From: Azospirillum rugosum
GTDB taxonomy: Bacteria; Pseudomonadota; Alphaproteobacteria; Azospirillales; Azospirillaceae
NCBI RefSeq assembly: GCF_017876155.1
Contig: NZ_JAGINP010000026.1
Span: forward strand, 49,506 to 113,505
Direction: 5' to 3'
Length of the DNA stretch: 64,000 nucleotides
Positions 15,477 through 22,452 of the stretch are shown one piece after another. How positions within the stretch are numbered: the stretch's first letter is position 1; each line of letters begins with the position of its first letter. The position numbers and the translations under genes were made by a program. The notes beneath the pieces were generated by a model. That model saw only the letters and a list, made by a program, of their open reading frames with translations. It had not been told where the DNA came from and searched no databases.

Positions 15477-17972
15477 TCACGCGACGGGGACGATCTTGAC
15501 CGCGCACTTCTTGAAGTCGGTCTGCTTGCTGATCGGGTCGGTGGCGTCCAGCGTCACCTTGTTGATGAGCACGGTGTGGTCGAAGAACGGCACGAAGACG
15601 AGGCCCTGCGGCGGCTTGTTGCGGCCCCGCGTCTCCACACGGACGCGCACCTCGCCGCGGCGGGAGACCACGCGCACCTCCTGCCCGCGCCGGACGTTCA
15701 GCGTCTTGGCGTCGTCGGGGTGCATGAAGACCACCGCGCTCGGGAAGGCCTTGCGCAGTTCCGGCACGCGCAGCGTCATGGAGCCGCTGTGCCAGTGCTC
15801 GATCACGCGGCCGGTGGACAGCCAGAAGGGGAATTCCGCGTCCGGCGCCTCGGCCGGCGGCTCGTAGGGCAGCGCGAAGACGTTCGCCCGGCCGTCCTTG
15901 TTGCCGTAGAACTTCACGCCCTCGCCGGCCTTGACGTAGGGGTCGAAGCCTTCGCGGTAGCGCCACTTCGTCTCCTTGCCGTCCACCACCGGCCAGCGCA
16001 GGCCGCGCTCCTGGTGGTAGAGGTCGAACGGGCCCAGGTCATGGCCGTGGCCGCGGCCGAAGGCGGCGTATTCCTCGAACAGGCCCTTCTGCACGTAGAA
16101 GCCGAAGTGGGCCGATTCGCGGTTCTCGTAGGCCGGGTCGCAGTCCGACAGGGGGAAGGCGTTGACCTGCCCGTTGCAGTAGAGGATGTCGAACAGCGTC
16201 TTGCCGCGCACCTCCGGCTTCTTGGCGATCAGCTCTTCCGGCCACACTTCCTCCACCGCGAAGCGCTTGGAGAATTCCATGATCTGCCACAGGTCGGAGC
16301 GCGCCTCGCCCGGCGCGTTCACCAGCTGGCGCCACAGCTGCGTGCGGCGCTCCGCGTTGCCGTAGCCGCCTTCCTTCTCCACCCACATGGCGGTCGGCAG
16401 GATCAGGTCGGCGGCCAGCGCCGTCACCGTCGGGTAGGCGTCGGACACGACGATGAAGTTGTCCGGGTTGCGGTAGCCCTGGTAGGTCTCGTTCGCCGTG
16501 TTCGGCGCCGTCTGCATGTTGTTGTTGCACTGGACCCAGTAGACGTTGATCTTCCCGTCCTTCAGCATCCGGTCCTGCTGGACCGCGTGGTAGCCGACCT
16601 TGTCGGGGATCGTGCCTTCCGGCAGCTTCCAGATCTCCTCGGTGTGCTTGCGGTGGGCGGGGTTGGTCACCACCATGTCGGCGGGCAGCCGGTGGGAGAA
16701 GGTGCCGACCTCGCGCGCCGTGCCGCAGGCGGACGGCTGGCCGGTCAGCGAGAAGGGGCCGCAGCCCGGCTGGCTGATCTTCCCGGTCAGCAGGTGGATG
16801 TTGTAGACGAGGTTGTTCGCCCAGACGCCGCGGACATGCTGGTTGAAGCCCATGGTCCAGAAGGACACCAGCTTCACCTTCGGGTCGGCGTACAGCTCGG
16901 CCAGCGCCTCCAGCCGGTTCTTCGGCACGCCCGACAGCTCGTGCGCCTTGTCCAGCGTGTAGGGCTCCACGAACTTCGCGAACTCCTCGAAGGAGATCGG
17001 GTCGCTGTCGTTTGCGTTGCCGGCGTTCTTGGCCTTCTTCTCCAGCGGATGCTCCGGCCGCAGGCCGTAGCCGATGTCGTCGCGGCCGCGCTTGAAGTTG
17101 CAGTGCTTCTCGATGAACTCCTTGTTCACCCGGCCGGTCTTGATGATGTGGTTGGCGATGTAGTTCAGGATCGCGAGATCCGAGCCCGGCGTGAACACCA
17201 TGCCGATGTCGGCGAGGTCGAAGCTGCGGTGCTCGTAGGTCGACAGAACGGCGACCTTGGCGCTCTGGTGGCTGAGGCGGCGGTCGGTGATGCGCGTCCA
17301 CAGGATGGGGTGCATCTCCGCCATGTTGGAGCCCCAGAGGACGAAGGCGTCCGCCTGCTCCATGTCGTCGTAGCAGCCCATCGGCTCGTCCATGCCGAAG
17401 GTGCGCATGAAGCCGGCGACGGCCGAGGCCATGCAGTGGCGGGCGTTCGGGTCCAGGTTGTTGGAGCGCAGGCCGGCCTTCATGAACTTGGAGGCGGCGT
17501 AGCCCTCCATGATCGTCCACTGGCCGGAACCGAACATGCCCACGGCGGTCGGGCCCTTCTTCTTCAGGGTCTCCTTCCACTTCGCGGCCATGATGTCGAA
17601 GGCCTGGTCCCAGGTGATGGGCGTGAATTCGCCCTCCTTGTGGAACTTGCCGTCCTTCATGCGCAGCAGCGGCTGGGTCAGCCGGTCGTCGCCGTACATG
17701 ATCTTGGACAGGAAGTAGCCCTTCACGCAGTTCAGGCCGCGGTTCACCTCCGCCTTCACGTCGCCGTGGGTGGCGACGATGCGACCGTCCTTCACGCCCA
17801 CCATGACGCCGCAGCCGGTGCCGCAGAAGCGGCACGGCGCCTTGGACCATTTCAGCTTGGCGTCGTCGCCGGTCGGCAGGATGCCGGCGTGTGCCGGCAG
17901 GCTCACACCGGCCGCCGCTGCCGCGGTCACCGCGGCTTGGACCTTCAGATAATCACGGCGGGTCAGGGACAT
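15477..17972 (-). CDS. napA: Periplasmic nitrate reductase catalytic subunit NapA
   Basis: An 831-aa Mo-bis-MGD enzyme reducing nitrate to nitrite in the periplasm. It has a Tat signal peptide (RRDYLKVQ), a [4Fe-4S] site (CRFCGTGC with a fourth Cys in LNCVKG), the Mo-ligand Cys in DPNARHCMASAVAGF, and full family length. An AGGAGG ribosome site lies 10 bases upstream, itself able to pair with CCTCC next to it. It is 54 bases downstream of napD, its Tat-proofreading chaperone. Confidence 0.98.
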   Translation of the reverse strand: MSLTRRDYLKVQAAVTAAAAAGVSLPAHAGILPTGDDAKLKWSKAPCRFCGTGCGVMVGVKDGRIVATHGDVKAEVNRGLNCVKGYFLSKIMYGDDRLTQPLLRMKDGKFHKEGEFTPITWDQAFDIMAAKWKETLKKKGPTAVGMFGSGQWTIMEGYAASKFMKAGLRSNNLDPNARHCMASAVAGFMRTFGMDEPMGCYDDMEQADAFVLWGSNMAEMHPILWTRITDRRLSHQSAKVAVLSTYEHRSFDLADIGMVFTPGSDLAILNYIANHIIKTGRVNKEFIEKHCNFKRGRDDIGYGLRPEHPLEKKAKNAGNANDSDPISFEEFAKFVEPYTLDKAHELSGVPKNRLEALAELYADPKVKLVSFWTMGFNQHVRGVWANNLVYNIHLLTGKISQPGCGPFSLTGQPSACGTAREVGTFSHRLPADMVVTNPAHRKHTEEIWKLPEGTIPDKVGYHAVQQDRMLKDGKINVYWVQCNNNMQTAPNTANETYQGYRNPDNFIVVSDAYPTVTALAADLILPTAMWVEKEGGYGNAERRTQLWRQLVNAPGEARSDLWQIMEFSKRFAVEEVWPEELIAKKPEVRGKTLFDILYCNGQVNAFPLSDCDPAYENRESAHFGFYVQKGLFEEYAAFGRGHGHDLGPFDLYHQERGLRWPVVDGKETKWRYREGFDPYVKAGEGVKFYGNKDGRANVFALPYEPPAEAPDAEFPFWLSTGRVIEHWHSGSMTLRVPELRKAFPSAVVFMHPDDAKTLNVRRGQEVRVVSRRGEVRVRVETRGRNKPPQGLVFVPFFDHTVLINKVTLDATDPISKQTDFKKCAVKIVPVA

Positions 17973-18026
17973 GGGGAGGTGCCTCCTAAAGGCGGGAATT
18001 CTTGGGCGGGTTGTTGTCGGGTGGGT

Positions 18027-18320
18027 TTATCGGGCGGGCGGGACGAGTTCGGCGTCGGCGGGCATCGGCTCGTCGCAGGAGGCCTCGTCCTCGTAATGGT
18101 GGTAGACCAGCGTGGTGGCGTGGACGCCGGGCATGACGTTGATCGCGTCGATGCGGTCCAGGACCTGGCCCTCCGTCGCGGTCACGACGGTGACGACGGC
18201 CTTGCCCTTGTCCGCCACGTGCCATTCGATCCCGGCGAGCGCGGTCACCGCCTCCTTCAGGGCGGCGGTGCGGTCCGGCGCGTGCTGGATGACCAGGCTG
18301 GAGATGTGGACCTCGGCCAT
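18027..18320 (-). CDS. napD: NapA signal-peptide chaperone NapD
   Basis: A 97-aa cytoplasmic ferredoxin-fold chaperone that binds the NapA Tat signal. Family pattern: HISSLVIQHAPDRTAALKEA, IEWHVADKGKAVVTV, IDAINVMPGVHATTLVYHHYED. The ATG at 18320 overlaps the napE stop as TGATG; a GTG one codon earlier is possible. The extra acidic, proline-rich tail beyond YHHYED is variable in the family. Confidence 0.92.
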   Translation of the reverse strand: MAEVHISSLVIQHAPDRTAALKEAVTALAGIEWHVADKGKAVVTVVTATEGQVLDRIDAINVMPGVHATTLVYHHYEDEASCDEPMPADAELVPPAR

Positions 18321-18490
18321 CACAGGCCCCCGCCGTGGGACAGGAGCTGGTACATCCAGACGGAGAAGCCGTAGGCCCCGACCACGCCGATGGCCAGCAC
18401 CGGCCAGATGAGGACGGACAGGGCGAGGAAGACCAGCCCTTCGAAGCGTCGGGTCGGGGTGTCGGCGGTGCGGAAATGGGGCGCGGTCAT
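18320..18490 (-). CDS. napE: NapE small membrane protein
   Basis: A 56-aa single-TM protein (about 20-47, LVFLALSVLIWPVLAIGVVG) with the NapE pattern RRFEGLVFLALSVLIWP and GFSVWMYQL. Found at the head of many nap operons; function is not established. Its start is 79 bases downstream of an FNR-type box on the coding side, so it is the first gene of napEDABC. napF, napG and napH are absent. Confidence 0.9.
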   Translation of the reverse strand: MTAPHFRTADTPTRRFEGLVFLALSVLIWPVLAIGVVGAYGFSVWMYQLLSHGGGL

Positions 18491-18568
18491 GGCATACCCG
18501 TGGAATGATCGGAACAGCGAGCCTGCTTTGGTCGCGTCCGAGCTTCGTCCGTCCGGGGCCGGAATGGC

Positions 18569-18582
18569 TTGACCAAGGTCAA
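18569..18582 (-). promoter_or_regulatory. FNR/FixK-type box upstream of napEDABC
   Basis: TTGACCAAGGTCAA is a perfect palindrome matching the TTGAy-N4-rTCAA consensus for FNR/FixK/Dnr-type activators. It is the only such site seen in the window and is centred 85 bases upstream of the napE start, which leaves room for a class II promoter. It implies oxygen or nitrogen-oxide control of nitrate reduction. Which CRP/FNR protein binds is unknown. Confidence 0.8.
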
Positions 18583-18656
18583 GAGTCGGACCGGTTGCGG
18601 TCCTTAGGTGCCGGTACTTATGGGTGTGCGGTCGTTTTGTCGCAGGGCGGGGCGCC

Positions 18657-18803
18657 TTGTCCCCTCGCCCGCCTCCGGCGGGAGAGGGAGGGGCCCGCCG
18701 CGCAAGCGGTGGGAGGGTGAGGGCTTGGTTTCTCGGAACGACCAAGCCCTCACCCTCCCGCTTCGCGGGTCCCTCCCTCTCCCTGCGGAGCAGGGAGAGG
18801 GGT
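18657..18803. repeat. Palindromic repeat with a perfect 19-bp stem
   Basis: Contains GGGAGGGTGAGGGCTTGGT (18711-18729) and its exact inverse ACCAAGCCCTCACCCTCCC (18741-18759), flanked by CCTCTCCCGCC-type palindromes and closed at the right by CTCCCTGCGGAGCAGGGAGA. It sits between the divergent-side nap promoter and the end of the flgF-flgH operon. Confidence 0.7.
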
Positions 18804-18806
18804 GTT

Positions 18807-19310
18807 TCAAAGCCGTGTGTTTTCCTGGCGCATCAGGCGGTCGATCAGGACCGCGCGGACGAGGCCGGGGCCGAGCTGCTCCCCGGCGGCCTGCTTCAGG
18901 GAGCGGGCGACCGCGGCGGGGTCGACCGAGGGGCCGTCGAAGGCGCCGGAGCCGGCGAGGCCGAACAGGGCCTGCAACAGCGCGTTGCGGGCGTGCGGCA
19001 GGCGGCGGCGGATCAGGTTCGCCTGGTCGGCGCTGCCGGTCTGGAGCGTGACTTGGGTCAGGATGAAGGCGTTGGTCCGGCCGTCCGCCAGCACCGGCAC
19101 CATCAGCTGCCCGACGTCGACGTAGAAGGGGCCGCCTGCATCCTCGGGCTTCTCGGTGGCTTTGTCGGCCGTGGCGCCCGGGGCGGCGGCGGTCGCGGCC
19201 TCCGCGCGTTGCAGGCGGCCGAGGCCGTAGCCGCCGGCCGCCGCCAGGGCCGCGCAGAGCACGAAGACGGCGAGGCCCGTCGGCCTGCGGCGTTCCTTCC
19301 GGCGTTCCAT
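18807..19310 (-). CDS. Second FliL-like membrane protein, downstream of flgH
   Basis: A 167-aa protein with an Arg/Lys-rich start, one TM (about 12-30, GLAVFVLCAALAAAGGYGLG) and a periplasmic domain with the FliL pattern: FYVDVGQLMVPVLADGRTNA, strand LTQVTLQTG, a helical stretch RRLPHARNALLQALFG and a final RAVLIDRLMRQ. It lies 13 bases after flgH and ends the flgF-flgG-flgA-flgH operon. Weaker than the FliL at 7958, but the fold and setting suggest a FliL paralogue near the stator or the rings. Inference. Confidence 0.65.
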   Translation of the reverse strand: MERRKERRRPTGLAVFVLCAALAAAGGYGLGRLQRAEAATAAAPGATADKATEKPEDAGGPFYVDVGQLMVPVLADGRTNAFILTQVTLQTGSADQANLIRRRLPHARNALLQALFGLAGSGAFDGPSVDPAAVARSLKQAAGEQLGPGLVRAVLIDRLMRQENTRL

Positions 19311-19323
19311 CGGCGTCGCCCCG

Positions 19324-20043
19324 TCAGAAGGGCATGATGATGTCGAACAGCTGCTGGCCGTAGCGCGGCTGCTGGACGTCGGTCATCTGGCCGCGGCCGC
19401 CGTAGGTGACGCGCGCCTCCGCGACCTTGTCGTAGTCGATGGTGTTCACGTTGGTGATGTCCTCCGGCCGGATGACGCCGGCGATGCGCATCTCGCGCAG
19501 CTCGTAGTTCACCCGCACCTCCTGCCGGCCGGCGATGACGAAGTTGCCGTTGGGCAGCACCTCCGTCACCACGGCGGCGACGCGCATGGCGATGCGCTCG
19601 TTGCGCTGGATGGTCCCCGTGCCGGAGGAGTTGCTGGAACTGTCCATGGTCACGAGGTTGGACGGGTCGACGGAGCTGGGCACCTTGTTCTCCAGCCCGA
19701 AGAAGTTGGGGATCCCGGCCGCTTCGGCGTTGGAGCGCTGGCGCTGGGTCTGGTTCTGCATCTGCGCCTGGTCGGCGATGTTGATGATGACGGTCAGCAG
19801 GTCGCCGGTCTGCTTGGCCCGCGGGTCGCGGAAGAAATCGCGCGAGCCGGCGCGCCAGAGCGAACTCGGCACCTGCTCGTTCGGCAGCGCGCGGGGCATG
19901 GGCATGGAGACGACGCGCGCCTCCGGCGCCATGGCGGGGTTGGAGATCTCCGACAGGCGCGGCGCCTGCCCGATGTCGGCCAGCCGGGCGCAGCCGCCGA
20001 GCGCGCACAGGACGACGATGAGCGGGATGGATGCGCGGCGCAT
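19324..20043 (-). CDS. flgH: Flagellar L-ring lipoprotein FlgH
   Basis: A 239-aa outer-membrane ring protein. Lipoprotein signal MRRASIPLIVVLCALGGC with the acylated Cys at 18. Family core: GSRDFFRDPRAKQTGDLLTV, then VDPSNLVTMDSSSNSSGTG, MRVAAVVTEVLPNGNFVIAG, VNYELREMRIAGVIRPEDI and a C-terminal YGGRGQMTDVQQPRYGQQ. The ATG at 20043 has GAGAGGA upstream; a TTG at 20061 is rejected because it includes that ribosome site. It follows flgA. Confidence 0.97.
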   Translation of the reverse strand: MRRASIPLIVVLCALGGCARLADIGQAPRLSEISNPAMAPEARVVSMPMPRALPNEQVPSSLWRAGSRDFFRDPRAKQTGDLLTVIINIADQAQMQNQTQRQRSNAEAAGIPNFFGLENKVPSSVDPSNLVTMDSSSNSSGTGTIQRNERIAMRVAAVVTEVLPNGNFVIAGRQEVRVNYELREMRIAGVIRPEDITNVNTIDYDKVAEARVTYGGRGQMTDVQQPRYGQQLFDIIMPF

Positions 20044-20057
20044 GGGGATGTCCTCTC

Positions 20058-20771
20058 TCAAGGGCGGGCGGCCATCGCGGGCGAACCGGCGACGGAGACC
20101 GTCTGCGGGCCGGTGATGGTGCCGGTGACGACGATGTTGCTGGCGATGTTCATGACCCGCACGGCGTCCCCCACCCCGCCGTCCTGGAGCGCGCGGCCGC
20201 GCGCCATCAGCTGGAGCGGGCCGTCCTCGTACAGCAGGCTGACCGGTTTGTTGCGCTGGACAACCACGGGCGTGCCAACCGCGCTGGCCTGGATCAGGCG
20301 CCCGGCGGAGAGCTGCCGGCGGCTGGCCATGCCGACGAGCGCGTCGCGGGAGGTGACCACCGTGTCGTTCAGCCGGTCCATCGGCATTTGGATGAAGGTC
20401 AGGTCACCGTCGGTGATGATGTCCCCCGGCAGGATGCGGCGGGTCGGCACCGGCACCTCCACCAGGATGTCGGCCTTGGCGCGGACCTCCACGATGCGCC
20501 CATCGCTGCTGACCAGCGCGCGGACGTTGCCGCTGCGCGGGTCGTAGGACAGGTCGCGCACCGCCTCCACCGGGCCGGCAAAGGGGGCGGTCAGCACCAG
20601 CGAGACGCGCGCGTCGGCCGGGACCGCGCTGCCCAGCGACGCCGCCAGTTCGTGCGCCAGCAGCGACTCCACGGGTCCTTCGGCGGTGGAGAGGAAGGCG
20701 GCGTTCGCCGCCCCGCCGTACAGCAGGTGCAGCGCCAGGGCGAAGGCCAGCTTGCGGGTGCCGCGCGCCAT
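20058..20771 (-). CDS. flgA: P-ring assembly chaperone FlgA
   Basis: A 237-aa periplasmic chaperone for FlgI. Signal peptide at the N-terminus (RKLAFALALHLLYGGAANAA). C-terminal SAF/ChapFlgA domain with VPVPTRRILPGDIITDGDLT, ALVGMASRRQLSAGRLIQAS and VQRNKPVSLLYEDGPLQLMA, ending in VRVMNIASNIVVTGTI. A GTG at 20780 overlapping the flgG stop (GTGA) would add three residues and may be used by coupling. FlgI itself is encoded at 39202. Confidence 0.93.
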   Translation of the reverse strand: MARGTRKLAFALALHLLYGGAANAAFLSTAEGPVESLLAHELAASLGSAVPADARVSLVLTAPFAGPVEAVRDLSYDPRSGNVRALVSSDGRIVEVRAKADILVEVPVPTRRILPGDIITDGDLTFIQMPMDRLNDTVVTSRDALVGMASRRQLSAGRLIQASAVGTPVVVQRNKPVSLLYEDGPLQLMARGRALQDGGVGDAVRVMNIASNIVVTGTITGPQTVSVAGSPAMAARP

Positions 20772-20776
20772 GATGG

Positions 20777-21562
20777 TCACCGCATGTTGGAGAGGGTGGA
20801 GGCCATCTGGTCGCCGGCCTCGACCACCTTCGCGTTCATCTCGTAGGCGCGCTGGGCGGAGATCAGCTCGGTGATTTCCTGGACGACGTTGACGTTGGAG
20901 GATTCCAGGTACTTCTGCCGGATCGTGCCGAAGCCGGCCTGCCCGCCGGTGCCGTCCTGCGGCTCGCCCGAGGCCGGGGTGGAGCGGAACAGGTTGTTGC
21001 CCATCGCCTCCAGCCCCGATTCGTTGACGAACACCGTCATGACGAGCTGGCCCAGCGTGCGCGGCTTGGTCTGGCCGTCCACATAGGCCTGCACCTCGCC
21101 GGAGCTGTTCACCGCGATCTCCCGCGTGCCCTGGGGGACGGTGATGTCCGGCATCACCGGGTGGCCGTCGCCGGTGACGACGGTGCCTTCCGGCGACAGC
21201 TTGAAATTGCCGGAACGGGTGTAGGCCGTCTCCCCGCCCGGCATGCGGACGTTGAAGTAGCCGCGCCCCTCGATGGCCAGATCCAGCTCATTCCCGGTGG
21301 AGGTCAGGTTGCCCGTCGTGTTGATGCGGTTGACCGAGGCCGGGCGGACGCCGAGCCCCACCTCGATGCCCGTGGGGATCAGCGTGCCGGCGTCGGTGGA
21401 CTGGCTGCCCTGGCGCCGTTCGGACTGGTACATCAGGTCCTGGAACTCGGCCCGGCCGCGCTTGTAGGCGGTGGTGTTGATGTTGGCGATGTTGTTGGAG
21501 ATGACCTCGACGTTCAGCTGCTGGGCCATCATGCCGGTCGAGGCGATGCTGAGCACGCGCAT
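20777..21562 (-). CDS. flgG: Distal rod protein FlgG
   Basis: A 261-aa axial protein of the expected length. N-terminal rod signature RVLSIASTGMMAQQLNVEVI then SNNIANINTTAYKR; C-terminal signature SSNVNVVQEITELISAQRAY. The middle has the FlgG pattern NTTGNLTSTGNELDLAIEGR. The ATG at 21562 is preferred to the TTG at 21568. It is 15 bases after flgF. Confidence 0.97.
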   Translation of the reverse strand: MRVLSIASTGMMAQQLNVEVISNNIANINTTAYKRGRAEFQDLMYQSERRQGSQSTDAGTLIPTGIEVGLGVRPASVNRINTTGNLTSTGNELDLAIEGRGYFNVRMPGGETAYTRSGNFKLSPEGTVVTGDGHPVMPDITVPQGTREIAVNSSGEVQAYVDGQTKPRTLGQLVMTVFVNESGLEAMGNNLFRSTPASGEPQDGTGGQAGFGTIRQKYLESSNVNVVQEITELISAQRAYEMNAKVVEAGDQMASTLSNMR

Positions 21563-21577
21563 GGACAATTGCTCCTG

Positions 21578-22309
21578 TTAGGATGCCTTACCAAGGCGGT
21601 TGATGGCGGAGCGGAGGAGATCCTGCCCCTCGTCCATCATGCGGGTGACCGCCTGGTAGTCGCGGGACAGCTCCATCATGCGGGTCACCTCGCCGATGCC
21701 CTGGACGTTGGACTGCTCCACCTTGCCCTGGATCAGGCGGGTGTCGGGGGCGGGCTGCGGGTCGGTGCCCGGCTCCACGTCGAACAGCACGTCGCCGGTC
21801 TGGCGCAGCGCCTGCGGCCGGTCGAAGCGGACGACGCGCAGGCGGGCCAGCATGTCGTTGTCGGCGGAGACGAGGCCGTCCGTGCCGACCGACAGGCGGC
21901 TGCGGTCGGATGGGATGACGATCGGCTGCTGGTTGTCGTCCAGGTACGGGAAGCCGCTGGCGTTCACCAGCTGCCCGTCCACGTCGCGGCGCATGCGGCC
22001 GTCGCGGGTGTAGCGGACGCCGTCCGGCGTGCGGACCTGGAGCCAGCCGTCGCCGTCCAGCGCCACGTCGTAGGGGTTGTCGGTCGGCGACAGGCTGCCG
22101 GCGCGGTGGTCGGTGTAGGTGGCGCGGTCGATGGTGAAGGCGATGCGGTCGTTGGGCTTCGTGCCGCCGGGCTCCATGGCCGCTTCGAACAGCATCCGCT
22201 CCGCCCGGAAACCGGCAGTGTTCATGTTGGCGACGTTGTTGGCGACCACCTCCAGCTGCCGGCGCAGCGCCACTTGCCGCGACAATCCGATGTAAAGGGG
22301 ATTCTCCAT
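21578..22309 (-). CDS. flgF: Proximal rod protein FlgF
   Basis: A 243-aa rod protein. N-terminus MENPLYIGLSRQVALRRQLE then VVANNVANMNTAGFRAE, and C-terminus EQSNVQGIGEVTRMMELSRD fit FlgF. First gene of the minus-strand flgF-flgG-flgA-flgH-fliL-like operon. The tandem GTTTAA elements lie 16-70 bases upstream of its start, shared with the divergent gene at 22453. Confidence 0.95.
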   Translation of the reverse strand: MENPLYIGLSRQVALRRQLEVVANNVANMNTAGFRAERMLFEAAMEPGGTKPNDRIAFTIDRATYTDHRAGSLSPTDNPYDVALDGDGWLQVRTPDGVRYTRDGRMRRDVDGQLVNASGFPYLDDNQQPIVIPSDRSRLSVGTDGLVSADNDMLARLRVVRFDRPQALRQTGDVLFDVEPGTDPQPAPDTRLIQGKVEQSNVQGIGEVTRMMELSRDYQAVTRMMDEGQDLLRSAINRLGKAS

Positions 22310-22324
22310 CGCCGACCACCCGCA

Positions 22325-22379
22325 GTTTGAACGCGGGTTTAACCTAGGTGATGCAGTTTAAAGCCGGGTTTCAACCTGG
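22325..22379. promoter_or_regulatory. Two tandem GTTTAA-type direct repeats in the flgF/TPR divergent promoter
   Basis: First pair GTTTGAACGCGG (22325-22336) and GTTTAACCTAGG (22337-22348). Second pair GTTTAAAGCCGG (22356-22367) and GTTTCAACCTGG (22368-22379). Each pair has a 12-bp period and the pairs start 31 bases apart. A weaker copy, GTTTGAATCCG/ATTTAGATAAA, is at 22415-22436. The unit closely matches that before the FtcR-like gene. Candidate operator for both divergent operons. Confidence 0.6.
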
Positions 22380-22452
22380 GACGCCGCGACGGAGACTGAT
22401 CGGTGTCTTGCAAGGTTTGAATCCGATTTAGATAAAATTTGCGACGGCTGCG

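Noticed and set aside
15576..18374. 932-aa plus-strand open frame opposite napA
   Set aside because: Antisense shadow; napA and napD are unambiguous on the minus strand.
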